Part shown: positions 55,573 to 64,000 of the stretch, piece by piece
Position numbering within the stretch: position 1 is the first letter of the stretch
Layout of the letters: each line of letters opens with the position of its first letter
Assembly: GCA_014526335.1 (NCBI GenBank)
Contig: JACTAT010000368.1
Coordinates: 830,139 to 894,138, forward strand
Origin: Chrysaora quinquecirrha
Taxonomy: Eukaryota > Cnidaria > Scyphozoa > Semaeostomeae > Pelagiidae
Length of the DNA: 64,000 bases
Reading direction: 5' to 3'
Notes under the pieces: model-generated
Told to the model about the DNA's origin: nothing
Database searches by the model: none
Seen by the model: the letters and a program-made list of their open reading frames with translations, nothing else
Program-made: the position numbers and the translations under genes

Positions 55573-58306
55573 ATGGATGACTTTTGCAAAGATCATGATT
55601 GTTTGATTCTTTACAGCAATGAAACTGGCGGATGTGATATGAAAAATCTAAAAGCTACTTGCTCAGATGCTTATAACCGAAAACCAGCTCCAGATTTAGA
55701 TTATCTTATTGAAGAAAATTGGACAAAGTTTTCAAAGGAAATTGAAATCCTGTATAATGCTGAAAAATTTAGAATTAATTCCATTGAAGTAACCCCCAAG
55801 AATAATGTTAATATCCATGTTGGGTTGACTTGTTATAAAGAGTATATTGGGACAAATATGAGCCCTAGTCTTGATAAGTTTATTGATTATGGGGTAAATA
55901 ATTTTGCTGATAAGCAGGCTTGCTTGTCTGATGCTCTTGGTGTAGGTGGTATAGTTATGACAAGTGATGAGTACCTTTTACTTGTTAAGAGAAGTCATGG
56001 AGTTGCGGAGGGAAAAGGAATGAATGATTTTCCAGGAGGTCATGCAGAGCCAGCAGTAAGCAATTGTTCTTTCCAGTTCTTGCTATTCAAGGATTCTGTG
56101 ATCATATAATTAGCTTCCCAAGCTGATACCCATTGACCTGGGGGGGGGGGTACTTCATTGTTCAAGAGACTAGACGTGCCGCCCAGTTTTTCCAAACCCA
56201 CCCATGTCTACCAATAAATTCTGTTTGTCGTGGTACCCATGTATAGAAATTTTTTTTACCAATTTGTACCAATATCTCAAATGTTAATGCATGTCTAAAG
56301 TGTTATATATATTTTGCTACCCATGTGTAGAGATTCTTTACGAAAAACCAACCCATATGTAGGGAAATTGGCACTGAAAAAGTTACCCATTTGGGCGGCA
56401 CGTCTAGTATATTGAACAATGAAAGTACCCCCCCCCCCCCCCCCCGGGCCCATTGATTTACCCATTATCTCATAGCTTATTTGCATAATCTCTTCCAGGA
56501 AATGGCAAAAAGAACTGGAGTAGAAAAAATAGATTTGAAAACAGCTAATGGCAAAGATGTTCTATATGAAATATTTTATTCAATGGTCAGAGAAGTCAGG
56601 GATGAGGTATCTGTTTTAGAGCTAATCACTTGAAAGCATAGATGTTGGGATGGTGTGATCTTGCAAGCAAGCAAGCAATCTTTATTTGTTAATGCAGGTC
56701 AGGGGTTCTTGCAGCACTGCAGCACCCCCACCTTAATCACTGAGAGGGCTATGAGGGATGCAGAGATCCAACATTCTGGATTCAACCAAGGACTCCACAA
56801 AAACGTAAAAAATTCCATATTCTGTGAACCAATTTTGGGAAAATCTGCATTATGCAGGAGAGGAAACAGAAACATTCATTGTTCTGTTAAGAAAGAACTA
56901 TCATTCCATACTTCATTACGGCACAACAGATTTTCTGAAAATTCCCTGCTCTGCAGCAAATGCCAATGACTTCGAAAACCCTCCCAATCAATGTCATTCA
57001 TTTATGCAAAAATATTTTTTACAAATTTCTACATTTTTCATGTTCTTCTGCATTTTTCATTCTATTTTGATCATAGATAAATATTCCAGAATCATCGTTG
57101 CGGTGGCCATTGCTGCTTGGCTTTCTTAGAAATAGTACCAATGGAGGAAACCACATGCCTCCTTTCTAATAAAGTAAGTTATGAAATGTCAGAGCAGATA
57201 AAAACGGTTCTCGTTTCATGTTTCTGGTCATAATTCAAGCTTTTCCTCTATAAACCTCTGCTCGCATAGCCTGCTCCCATAGAAACGCTCCTGGATATGG
57301 GTATGTGCCGCCGATATGAGCGGGTTTTTGGCTCTGAAATCCTCTTAACATGGGTATTATTTTAACCAAAACACCATATTAGAGGGTGGGAAATTGAAGA
57401 AAACTAAATCAGTTCACTTTATTTGAGACCAAATAAATAATGATAATTTAGCGTCTGAGATGTTTGTTGTGCATTTTCATTTTCACGTTCTAAGAAGGCC
57501 TTGAAAGTCTTATTACTCTCATATTCCGCTTGCTTTTACCTAAACGTTGATGGGTCTGTAGAATCTTGGCGGCACATCCCTGTCCATCTAAAAGAAAAGT
57601 ACCCCACCCAGGGATACTCCCACTGAATGTGCTGCTACAGCACTGATTGAATTTTTATTCTACCGCCACTAACTTTCTTCCTGCTTTTGCCCTCGTTCCT
57701 CGTTGAATACAGTTCTTTAACGAATTCTCTCAATTGATTTGGGATCTTTAAACCGTCTTTTCCTCACATCAAGATTTGCTTATCATCAACGTTTCAATTG
57801 TGAAAAGTCGTGTTTTATTTTCATTCATTTTCAGTTGTGATTTAACTAAAAGTCAGATTGAACAACTTTATAATGAAGGAGGCCCAGAAGCATACGAAAG
57901 CAGTGGCATATTTTTCATAAAGAAACAGGTAAACTGAATATGCTTTACTCTGTGGCAACTTATATTTTCTTTTTGTCGCGATAGAAGTCGCAAGGCTCTG
58001 ACCAAACGATCAAACATTGTGGGTCAAACGGCAAAATTTGCTGGCAGGTAAAGCGAAATGTTTCACATGTTGGCCACGTCGCAAAACATTGGCTGCCCAT
58101 TGCTTGTCAAGTAAATACGATACAATTTTTAATTTTGTCCCAATGGTTGGTTTATCCATAATTTCATTACTATTTTCATTTGCCTTTAGGATCTGATGAA
58201 TTTCTCTACTGAACAACTAAAAGACAAACTTGGTGATTTGACTCCTTGTGGAAAAGCAACTCTGTATCTTTACTGGAATTATCATAAATCAAATTGCAGC
58301 AAATAA
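55573..58306 (+). CDS. NUDT22: NUDT22-like UDP-sugar hydrolase (exon 3 frame-disrupted)
   Basis: Five exons: 55573-56055, 56499-56606, 57077-57173, 57835-57928 and 58190-58306, about 299 residues (vertebrate NUDT22 ~300). The start ATG has ACCATGG context. Landmarks are LTCYKEYIGTN, LGVGGIVMTSDEYLLLV, the Nudix-type turn DFPGGHAEP, the Nudix helix MVREVRDE, then WPLLLGFLRNSTNGG and GGPEAYESSGIFF. Two Nudix-box acidic/Gly positions are replaced, as in NUDT22, which hydrolyses UDP-glucose and UDP-galactose. Exon 3 is 97 bases where phase demands 98: its first part fits one frame up to NGG and its last part another (KPHASFLI), so one base is missing at 57145-57151, probably a sequencing error. 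Intron 1 contains a MITE. The extra in-frame ATG at 55513 is less likely as the start. Confidence 0.9.
56137..56448. mobile_element. 312-bp MITE with poly-G ends in NUDT22 intron 1
   Basis: Inverted ends carry a poly-G run followed by GTACTTCATTGTTCAA and ACTAGACGTGCCGCCCA. The 8-bp direct repeat CCCATTGA flanks it at 56129-56136 and 56449-56456, pointing to a hAT-type non-autonomous element. Homopolymer length differs between the two ends (11 versus ~18). Confidence 0.85.
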
Positions 58307-58753
58307 CTTTAAAGATAATAGTTTTGATTTATTCTTCAAGCATATAACTTTCATTTTCATTTTCATGTTCTTGTTATTTCACCGTTAATTCACCCCTATT
58401 TCACTTGCACCTCTGGTGAAATTCCCTGAAGAAGATTGCACCAATCGCTTGGCTCCCCTTTCGCTTGGCTCCCCTTTCGCACCGACAACCTTGTTATTTT
58501 ATCGCGTCGAGCGCTGTATCAATCGCGTCATCTCTCCAACCCCATGGGGGGATCAGAGCGACTATCAACAACAACAACAGCTCGTAGAGCACAACTCGTT
58601 ATTCGCTGGATTTTTGAACGATAGTAAAGTGCAAGTGATCATGGGCTTCCAAGTTCATGGCGCTGGTCTATTTATTTTTTGCAAGTAAACGACGAGGATT
58701 TCTCTCATCAATCTGGCTGAAATTTATATTGCCTGTACCAAGATGCTCTGAAG
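58307..58753 (+). promoter_or_regulatory. BTBD9 upstream region
   Basis: A 447-base interval between the NUDT22 stop and the BTBD9 start. TCGCTTGGCTCCCCTTTCGC is tandemly doubled at ~58446-58482. The 90-codon frame at 58416-58688 has no recognisable motif. Confidence 0.4.
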
Positions 58754-60797
58754 ATGTCAGACAGTAAAGAACTTCGTGGATTCTGCTCTGTTTCACGGCG
58801 ACCTAATCTGAGGAAAGCAGATGGCAGAAGCTTAGGCCGTTTGCCGTCATTCGAAAATGGCGACGTTGATCATTTGCAAATGCTCTCTTCACAGTACGGG
58901 AATCTTTTAAGAACCCAAGAGCAATCTGATGTTACTTTTATTGTTGAAGGTCAGGAATTTTATGCCCATAGACTGATTTTGTCTGCGAGATGCGAGTATT
59001 TTAGAGCTCTTCTCTATGGCGGGATGAAAGAAGCAACGAATCGCGATGAGATTGAATTGCATGACACTCCTGCTAAACCATTCAAATATCTTTTGAGATA
59101 CATCTACACTGGAACCATATCTTTGAAAATTTTAGATGAAAAAGACGTAATTGATCTCCTAATACTTGCCAACAGGTACAGCCTACTTGCTCTTGAGAGT
59201 GCGATAACAGGCTTCCTCAAAGATATCATTGGAATCAACAATGTCACTGATATATATGATGTCTCAATGCTGTTTGGTATTACATATCTGGAAAATGCAT
59301 GTGCGACATTTATGGATCACAATGCACCTGATATTGTTCTTACAGACGGTTTTGCAAGACTGTCCAAGAACGCTGCTCTGTCACTTACGTCAAGAAAATC
59401 ATTCTGTGCACCAGAAATCCTAATTTTTAAAGGGGTTACTAACTGGGTGAAAGAAAATGGGTCAGATGATATAACGGAACTGCTGGATTCAGTGAGGCTG
59501 TCTCTGATCGATATCAGTGATCTACTTCATGTTGTTAGAGATTCTAAGTTGTATTCTTCAGATAAAATTTTGGATGCTGTACAGGCAAAAACCGAATGCA
59601 ACATCAGTGATATGCCCTCAAGAGGATTTCTAGGTAAGATCAATGAATGATACATTGAATGATACACAGGTAAGAAAAGTGGACCAAAATTGAAAAGTTG
59701 GAGGTGCTGTTGGGTGGTGACCCATCCAGCTGGCATTTGGTGTCAGAAGCTCAGCAAAGTTGGGGTTCGGGCCCAGTTACAGTAGTGTCACAGCCAGGGT
59801 CAAGGTCTTGATAAGTCAACCTACTAAGGACAGCCTAGCGACTGGCACTAAATGCACCATTCCACCATCACCTTTATCAACAGATGAGATTGGAGGTGCT
59901 GGTGGTGGGTGGAACATTACTAGTGCATCCAGCCCTTAGTACTGATTTGACAAAATGCACTTTGATCCCCATATGAGTTTAAACTCTGCCTTATTCAATT
60001 GTTTCGATCCATTCCTAACATTTATACTCTGACGAGTATCAGACAAAAAAGCTTTTAACTATGCCGAAAGATATTTCTGCTATGGCTTGCAACTGATCAA
60101 TTATTCTTTTTACAGTTGAGGATGAAAACCTGGTTCAGCATTGTTATGGAGCAGAGGTCTTGACAGGAGAAATGAAAGAAAATCTACTAGAATCTTCATC
60201 TGTTTATGACTTAGAAAAAGGTTATACTAGACATGTGATACAAGAAGGGGTTGATGGAATCATTGTTGAGCTTGGAAGACCAAGTATAATCAATACAGTG
60301 AAACTGCTGTTATGGGACCTAGATACAAGGTCATATTCGTATAAGATTGAGCACTCGATGAATAACCAAGACTGGATTTGTGTAGTGGATTACTCAAAGT
60401 ATTTATGCAGGTCTTCACAGACTGTCAGTTTTGAGCCAATTGTTACAAAGTAAGCTGTTGTTTCAAATTTTTAATTGAAAACATTATAGTCTTGACAGAG
60501 TTGTCAAATTATGTTTGTAAGTATATAGCGATGTAGCATGGTGGTAGTAGTAACCTTCCCTTATGCATAATTAGATAATATAAAAACCAAAGCATGGGTT
60601 CCATAGAATGTAAAGTCAATGAACTGCCAACAGGAAGCAATAATTTAACTTAATGTTTGTTGATAACGCAGTTTGTTGATTTTTTAGATATATCAAGATA
60701 CTTGGAACATGCAATACCTTGAACCGGTGCTTCCACTTGGTATCATTTGAATGCCTCTACAGTACAAACTGCTTATCAGTGCAAGAGGGAATCATTG
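58754..60797 (+). CDS. BTBD9: BTBD9-like BTB/BACK/discoidin-like protein, 3' end lost in gap
   Basis: Exons 58754-59633, 60116-60449 and 60688-60797 are in matching phases. The BTB domain spans residues ~50-155 (SDVTFIVEGQEFYAHRLILS, YFRALLYGGMKE, RYIYTG), and BACK spans ~160-265. A first discoidin-like domain lies on exons 2-3 (LGRPSIINTVKLLLWDLDTR, SYSYKIEHSMN, YIKILGTCNTLN). Vertebrate BTBD9 (~610 residues) has a second discoidin-like repeat; here the donor GTAGGT at 60798 leads toward a 500-N gap, so later exons are missing. BTBD9 acts as a Cullin-3 adaptor linked to sleep, iron and dopamine phenotypes. The extended N-terminus (~20 residues more than vertebrates, RRPNLRKADGR) is unusual. 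A foldback-repeat fragment lies in intron 1. Confidence 0.93.
60005..60095 (+). repeat. Diverged arm of the 17-kb foldback repeat in BTBD9 intron 1
   Basis: TGTTTCGATCCATTCCTAAC, then TTTATACTCTGACGAGTATC and AGACAAAAAAGCTTTTAACT, match one arm at 17285-17390 with scattered changes. It ends 20 bases before the exon 2 acceptor. Confidence 0.75.
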
Positions 60798-60931
60798 GTA
60801 GGTAGCATTTGTGAGGCTTTGCTTATGTCATTGCATTCGATTCCTTAGAAGTCTAACTTACATTTGTTGAAGATTTTTCTGTAGCTTGGTTTAAACCTGT
60901 CGTTAGAATAGTAGAATATGGAAGAAATCAA

Positions 60932-61431
60932 NNNNNNNNNNNNNNNNNNNNNNNNNNNNNNNNNNNNNNNNNNNNNNNNNNNNNNNNNNNNNNNNNNNNN
61001 NNNNNNNNNNNNNNNNNNNNNNNNNNNNNNNNNNNNNNNNNNNNNNNNNNNNNNNNNNNNNNNNNNNNNNNNNNNNNNNNNNNNNNNNNNNNNNNNNNNN
61101 NNNNNNNNNNNNNNNNNNNNNNNNNNNNNNNNNNNNNNNNNNNNNNNNNNNNNNNNNNNNNNNNNNNNNNNNNNNNNNNNNNNNNNNNNNNNNNNNNNNN
61201 NNNNNNNNNNNNNNNNNNNNNNNNNNNNNNNNNNNNNNNNNNNNNNNNNNNNNNNNNNNNNNNNNNNNNNNNNNNNNNNNNNNNNNNNNNNNNNNNNNNN
61301 NNNNNNNNNNNNNNNNNNNNNNNNNNNNNNNNNNNNNNNNNNNNNNNNNNNNNNNNNNNNNNNNNNNNNNNNNNNNNNNNNNNNNNNNNNNNNNNNNNNN
61401 NNNNNNNNNNNNNNNNNNNNNNNNNNNNNNN
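60932..61431. other. Assembly gap (500 N)
   Basis: Exactly 500 unknown bases, probably of arbitrary length, removing the remaining BTBD9 exons or the start of the next exon. Confidence 0.99.
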
Positions 61432-61496
61432 CTGTCATGAGCCTGGATGAGTTTGTAAAAATGGCTGTTGATAGTTTTATAAAGAAGTCCGTTTAG
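61432..61496 (+). CDS. Orphan terminal exon after the gap
   Basis: The plus-strand frame adjoining the gap reads VMSLDEFVKMAVDSFIKKSV followed by TAG at 61494-61496. It may be the last exon of BTBD9 or of another gene whose body lies in the gap. No domain is recognisable and the acceptor site is hidden. It could also be a chance frame. Confidence 0.3.
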
Positions 61497-62474
61497 AAAT
61501 CTGTTGTGTTTTGAAATTTAAAAAGGTATTGTGTAATTAAGCAATGTAATTGTAAGTTATCTATATGTATGCTACCAAACCTATCTGTTTTGTTATTCTG
61601 CCTAATGTGCATCTGTAATTCTCTTTGATAACTTATCATTCACCACAGTAGTCAGCATTAGTTTGACACATGCATATCAAAAACACGCTCTAGCCATTCA
61701 GTTCAGGTTCAAATTCCATCTATTGTAGTATGCCACTTCAATGAGCTCTATATAGCTCTCTGGCCATGCAGTTCAATTGGAATCCTATCTACACTGTGGA
61801 AAAATTTATCAACAAGCCCCTAACAAGCAAATGCATGGAGCATACTGTATTCAGAATTTAGTTAAGGATAATATCTCTTATATGAAATCCAAACCTTAGG
61901 AATGAGCTTACCAGAGCAATGTTGTCTGATTTGGTATGATAACCAAGTACCCTCGCCTAATCTATTTGCCAAATCAGTTCAGCTTGCTAGATCAGAATGC
62001 CACAGTGCCTTCAATTTTAGGTTGATAAATGGTAGCAATAATGATGTACCTAATATTGCAGTAGATGTGAACTGAATCTAACTGGCTCTGTGATTGGTTA
62101 CTTTGACTAGAGAGAGATGCCCACAGTTTCTAAAGTATCAAGCATCAGTATTGTGTAGCTTACTTACTTGTGATTTTTTTATTTCTTTTGATGCATTTGG
62201 CATCATGGTGACTAGTTACTACAAGCCCTCCTCCTTCAGCACTAATAATATCTAACAGGCCATTTGCTGCATTTACCAATACTGCTCTTCTAAAGCATTA
62301 TTGGTAGCCAGACTGCTTTATACGAAACTCCACAAAGAAACATATTACAATGTTTTGAAAGTGTGGACTGAGCATGATGATGTATCTCTAATCACTTTTG
62401 GAAATTTACCCCATGAATGTGAATATGGCACTTTCTAACCAGCAGCTTGTATAGAGCTTCATGAATCTAAATAA
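61497..62474. other. Intergenic, nothing recognised
   Basis: AT-rich. CAGTTCAGGTTCAAATTCCATCTA (~61699) and CAGTTCAATTGGAATCCTATCTA-like (~61770) suggest a small diverged tandem duplication. No reading frame is supported. Confidence 0.4.
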
Positions 62475-62597
62475 TATTGTTTGCAATTCTTCTAAATTTT
62501 TGGCTTGCTCAAATTACAAATTTAAGATTTTGAGAATATTGTTTGAGATTCTTCTAAATTTTTGGCTTGATGAAATTACAAATTTGAATTTGCAATA
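62475..62597. repeat. ~63-bp tandem duplication at the 3' end of the Nudix gene
   Basis: Two adjacent units beginning ATTGTTTG and containing TTCTTCTAAATTTTTGGCTTG and AAATTACAAATTT. The second unit overlaps the stop codon and last codons of the Nudix gene on the minus strand. Confidence 0.8.
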
Positions 62598-63403
62598 GCT
62601 TGTTTCATTGATCCTTTCTCAATACAGTAATGGAATATATCTTGCATCTTAGGAGATAATAAGTCATCTGATTTGCTGATTGTCTCAATAAATACTTTTT
62701 TCTTCTCTGCTGGGAACATGTTGAAAATCTGGCAAAATAGCAGAGATAATTGATATGTGAAACCATATATATAATACTCCTTTTCATGAATACTAACATT
62801 GCATTTCGGTACAAAAATATTATTGAACTCAATATGGCCAACATTTTGAAGGAGATCTTGTACTGGGCAAGTAAAAACAGCAATTACTTCATCTGTGTTG
62901 ACTTTCAGTTGTTCTAAACTGAATTTTCCTTTCACCAAGCCAATAACACAGGAAACCTGATACATTTCCTTTGGGACTTCAGTGTAATAGCGACCCCTTT
63001 TTAGGGTTTTCATGGTATCAACCAGACCAATAATTTCCATGCAGTCATGTGACAACCCAATTTCTTCTTCCATTTCTCTTAATGCTGTGTCAACAATGCT
63101 GGAATCATCCTTAGCTGCTTTGCCGCCAGGAAATGAGATCTCTCCAGGGTACATTGCAATCTCAGGGTTTCTTAAGGTATATAAGATTTTGAAGACACCA
63201 TCTTCAATTATGAAGGGAATAAGTACAGCTGCTTTACTGGGCAATGGGTTCTCTGATTGTTGTTGAGCTTCAGCAGGGTAGTGGCTGGCTTCTCTGGGGT
63301 AACTTGTGTTCAGGTAGTTGATGCATTCATTGAGACATCTCTTCAACCTTGCTGTCTCGTACAAGTGAGTTGTATTCATCATTGTAATAGGTATGAACCA
63401 CAC
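62576..63403 (-). CDS. CoA pyrophosphatase-type Nudix hydrolase (NUDT7/NUDT8-like)
   Basis: A single-exon 275-residue frame. The CoA-specific extension ILYTLRNPEIAMYPGEISF (73-91) runs directly into the Nudix box FPGGK...TALREMEEEIGL (91-117), with the metal-binding REMEEE intact. The first acidic position is Asp, as is usual in this subfamily. Family members cleave CoA and acyl-CoA to 4'-phosphopantetheine and 3',5'-ADP in mitochondria or peroxisomes. The C-terminus ANSNL resembles, but does not match, a peroxisomal SKL signal, so the location is uncertain. The start could also be the Met pair at residues 8-9. It is longer than typical vertebrate members (~235), with extra N-terminal sequence. 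The intronless state could indicate retrocopy origin, but the frame is fully intact. Confidence 0.88.
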   Translation of the reverse strand: MWFIPITMMNTTHLYETARLKRCLNECINYLNTSYPREASHYPAEAQQQSENPLPSKAAVLIPFIIEDGVFKILYTLRNPEIAMYPGEISFPGGKAAKDDSSIVDTALREMEEEIGLSHDCMEIIGLVDTMKTLKRGRYYTEVPKEMYQVSCVIGLVKGKFSLEQLKVNTDEVIAVFTCPVQDLLQNVGHIEFNNIFVPKCNVSIHEKEYYIYGFTYQLSLLFCQIFNMFPAEKKKVFIETISKSDDLLSPKMQDIFHYCIEKGSMKQAIANSNL

Positions 63404-64000
63404 TAATTATATTCATGGAATCATCAGGTATAACTTTCAAACTTTCCTTTGTATCAATGGAAAGTTAACCTTGAGTGCCTTGATTGACCTTCAGTGGAAG
63501 ATTGACCTTCAGTGCCTTGGGAGAAGTGTCTTGAGAATGTCCAGCAGGAAACAGGTGCCACATCAGTCACCTGTGTTACATTGGAGTGGAGAGTAACAGT
63601 TCAAACCATTCTGCTTGCCCAAATGCTGCACACCACACCTCAGACCTCACTGACTCTGTTTACTTGATGCTTGATGCTGAGTGGTGGCCTGGCCACACCT
63701 GGCTCTCTTCTAAATACATGATCACTGTGTCTCTTTAAGATTTGATTGGCTGTTGTTCCAACATGCTCTCTCCATACTTACATACACTATACATATAACC
63801 ATTTTTCTGTAGAATTATGCATTCTGTGTATATCTGGGTGTCACTAGAATGGTGACGTTTCTTAACACAGGGGATCAGTAGGAAAGAATGTATTTTGTCC
63901 AAATTGGCGGGAAGTGCGATTTCGCCCTGTTTCTTGAAATTCTTCGTCCTGAGATATAGACTAAACGTGATTCATAGATTATTAATAATGGATCGACCAA
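63404..64000. other. Window-edge intergenic region
   Basis: Upstream of the Nudix gene. TTGGCGGGAA at 63904-63913 resembles an E2F site and could belong to a promoter of a gene beyond the window. ACCTTCAGTG-type phrases around 63455-63520 are tandem-like. No gene is seen. Confidence 0.4.

Noticed and set aside
56655..57129. Two overlapping ~100-codon frames in NUDT22 intron 2
   Set aside because: They have no recognisable motif apart from the last part, where the true exon 3 starts in a different frame.

Overview
The window looks like draft-assembly sequence from an early-branching animal. Multi-exon genes with GT-AG introns (COMMD1, SGPP, WBP1/VOPP1-like, NUDT22, BTBD9) sit among Tc1/mariner, hAT, BEL/Pao, Penelope-like and APE-LINE elements, and there is no bacterial-style operon anywhere. 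AT-rich base composition, the mix of element types and cnidarian-like 18S wording point to a cnidarian, but the species cannot be fixed from sequence alone. Two runs of exactly 500 N mark scaffold gaps.

Positions 1-31.6 kb are a nested transposon graveyard. In order: a 725-bp non-autonomous hAT element; a broken Tc1/mariner transposase; a tRNA-like SINE; a 6.26-kb element with about 560-bp terminal inverted repeats (TIRs) carrying one long reading frame (zinc-binding N-terminus, FEN/PIN-like nuclease, CXC Cys cluster) split by a single in-frame TAG; an APE-type LINE whose ORF2 starts with a 2A-type ribosome-skipping motif and is cut off by a 2.45-kb element with 637-bp TIRs; a foldback repeat with a 14-bp target duplication; a full-length young BEL/Pao retrotransposon on the minus strand with near-identical 1106-bp LTRs; Penelope-like fragments; and an LTR-retrotransposon gag split by a 1487-bp element. 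That last element has a 10-bp target duplication, carries rearranged 18S rRNA sequence, and is itself hit by a TA-flanked MITE.

Positions 31.6-46.4 kb hold a palindromic minisatellite followed by about 14.5 kb of a ~195-bp satellite with higher-order structure. Blocks of monomers show systematically shortened homopolymers.

Positions 46.9-64 kb are a compact genic segment: COMMD1 (+), sphingosine-1-phosphate phosphatase (-), a WBP1/VOPP1-like membrane protein (-) head-to-head with NUDT22 (+), BTBD9 (+, 3' end lost in a gap), an orphan terminal exon (+), and a CoA-pyrophosphatase-type Nudix gene (-). These are housekeeping genes without an evident common pathway. NUDT22 exon 3 has a one-base frame break that is best explained as an assembly error.

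The strongest candidate for something undescribed is the FEN/PIN-CXC element at 4992-11247. The rRNA-carrying Mutator-like element at 29473-30959 is second.
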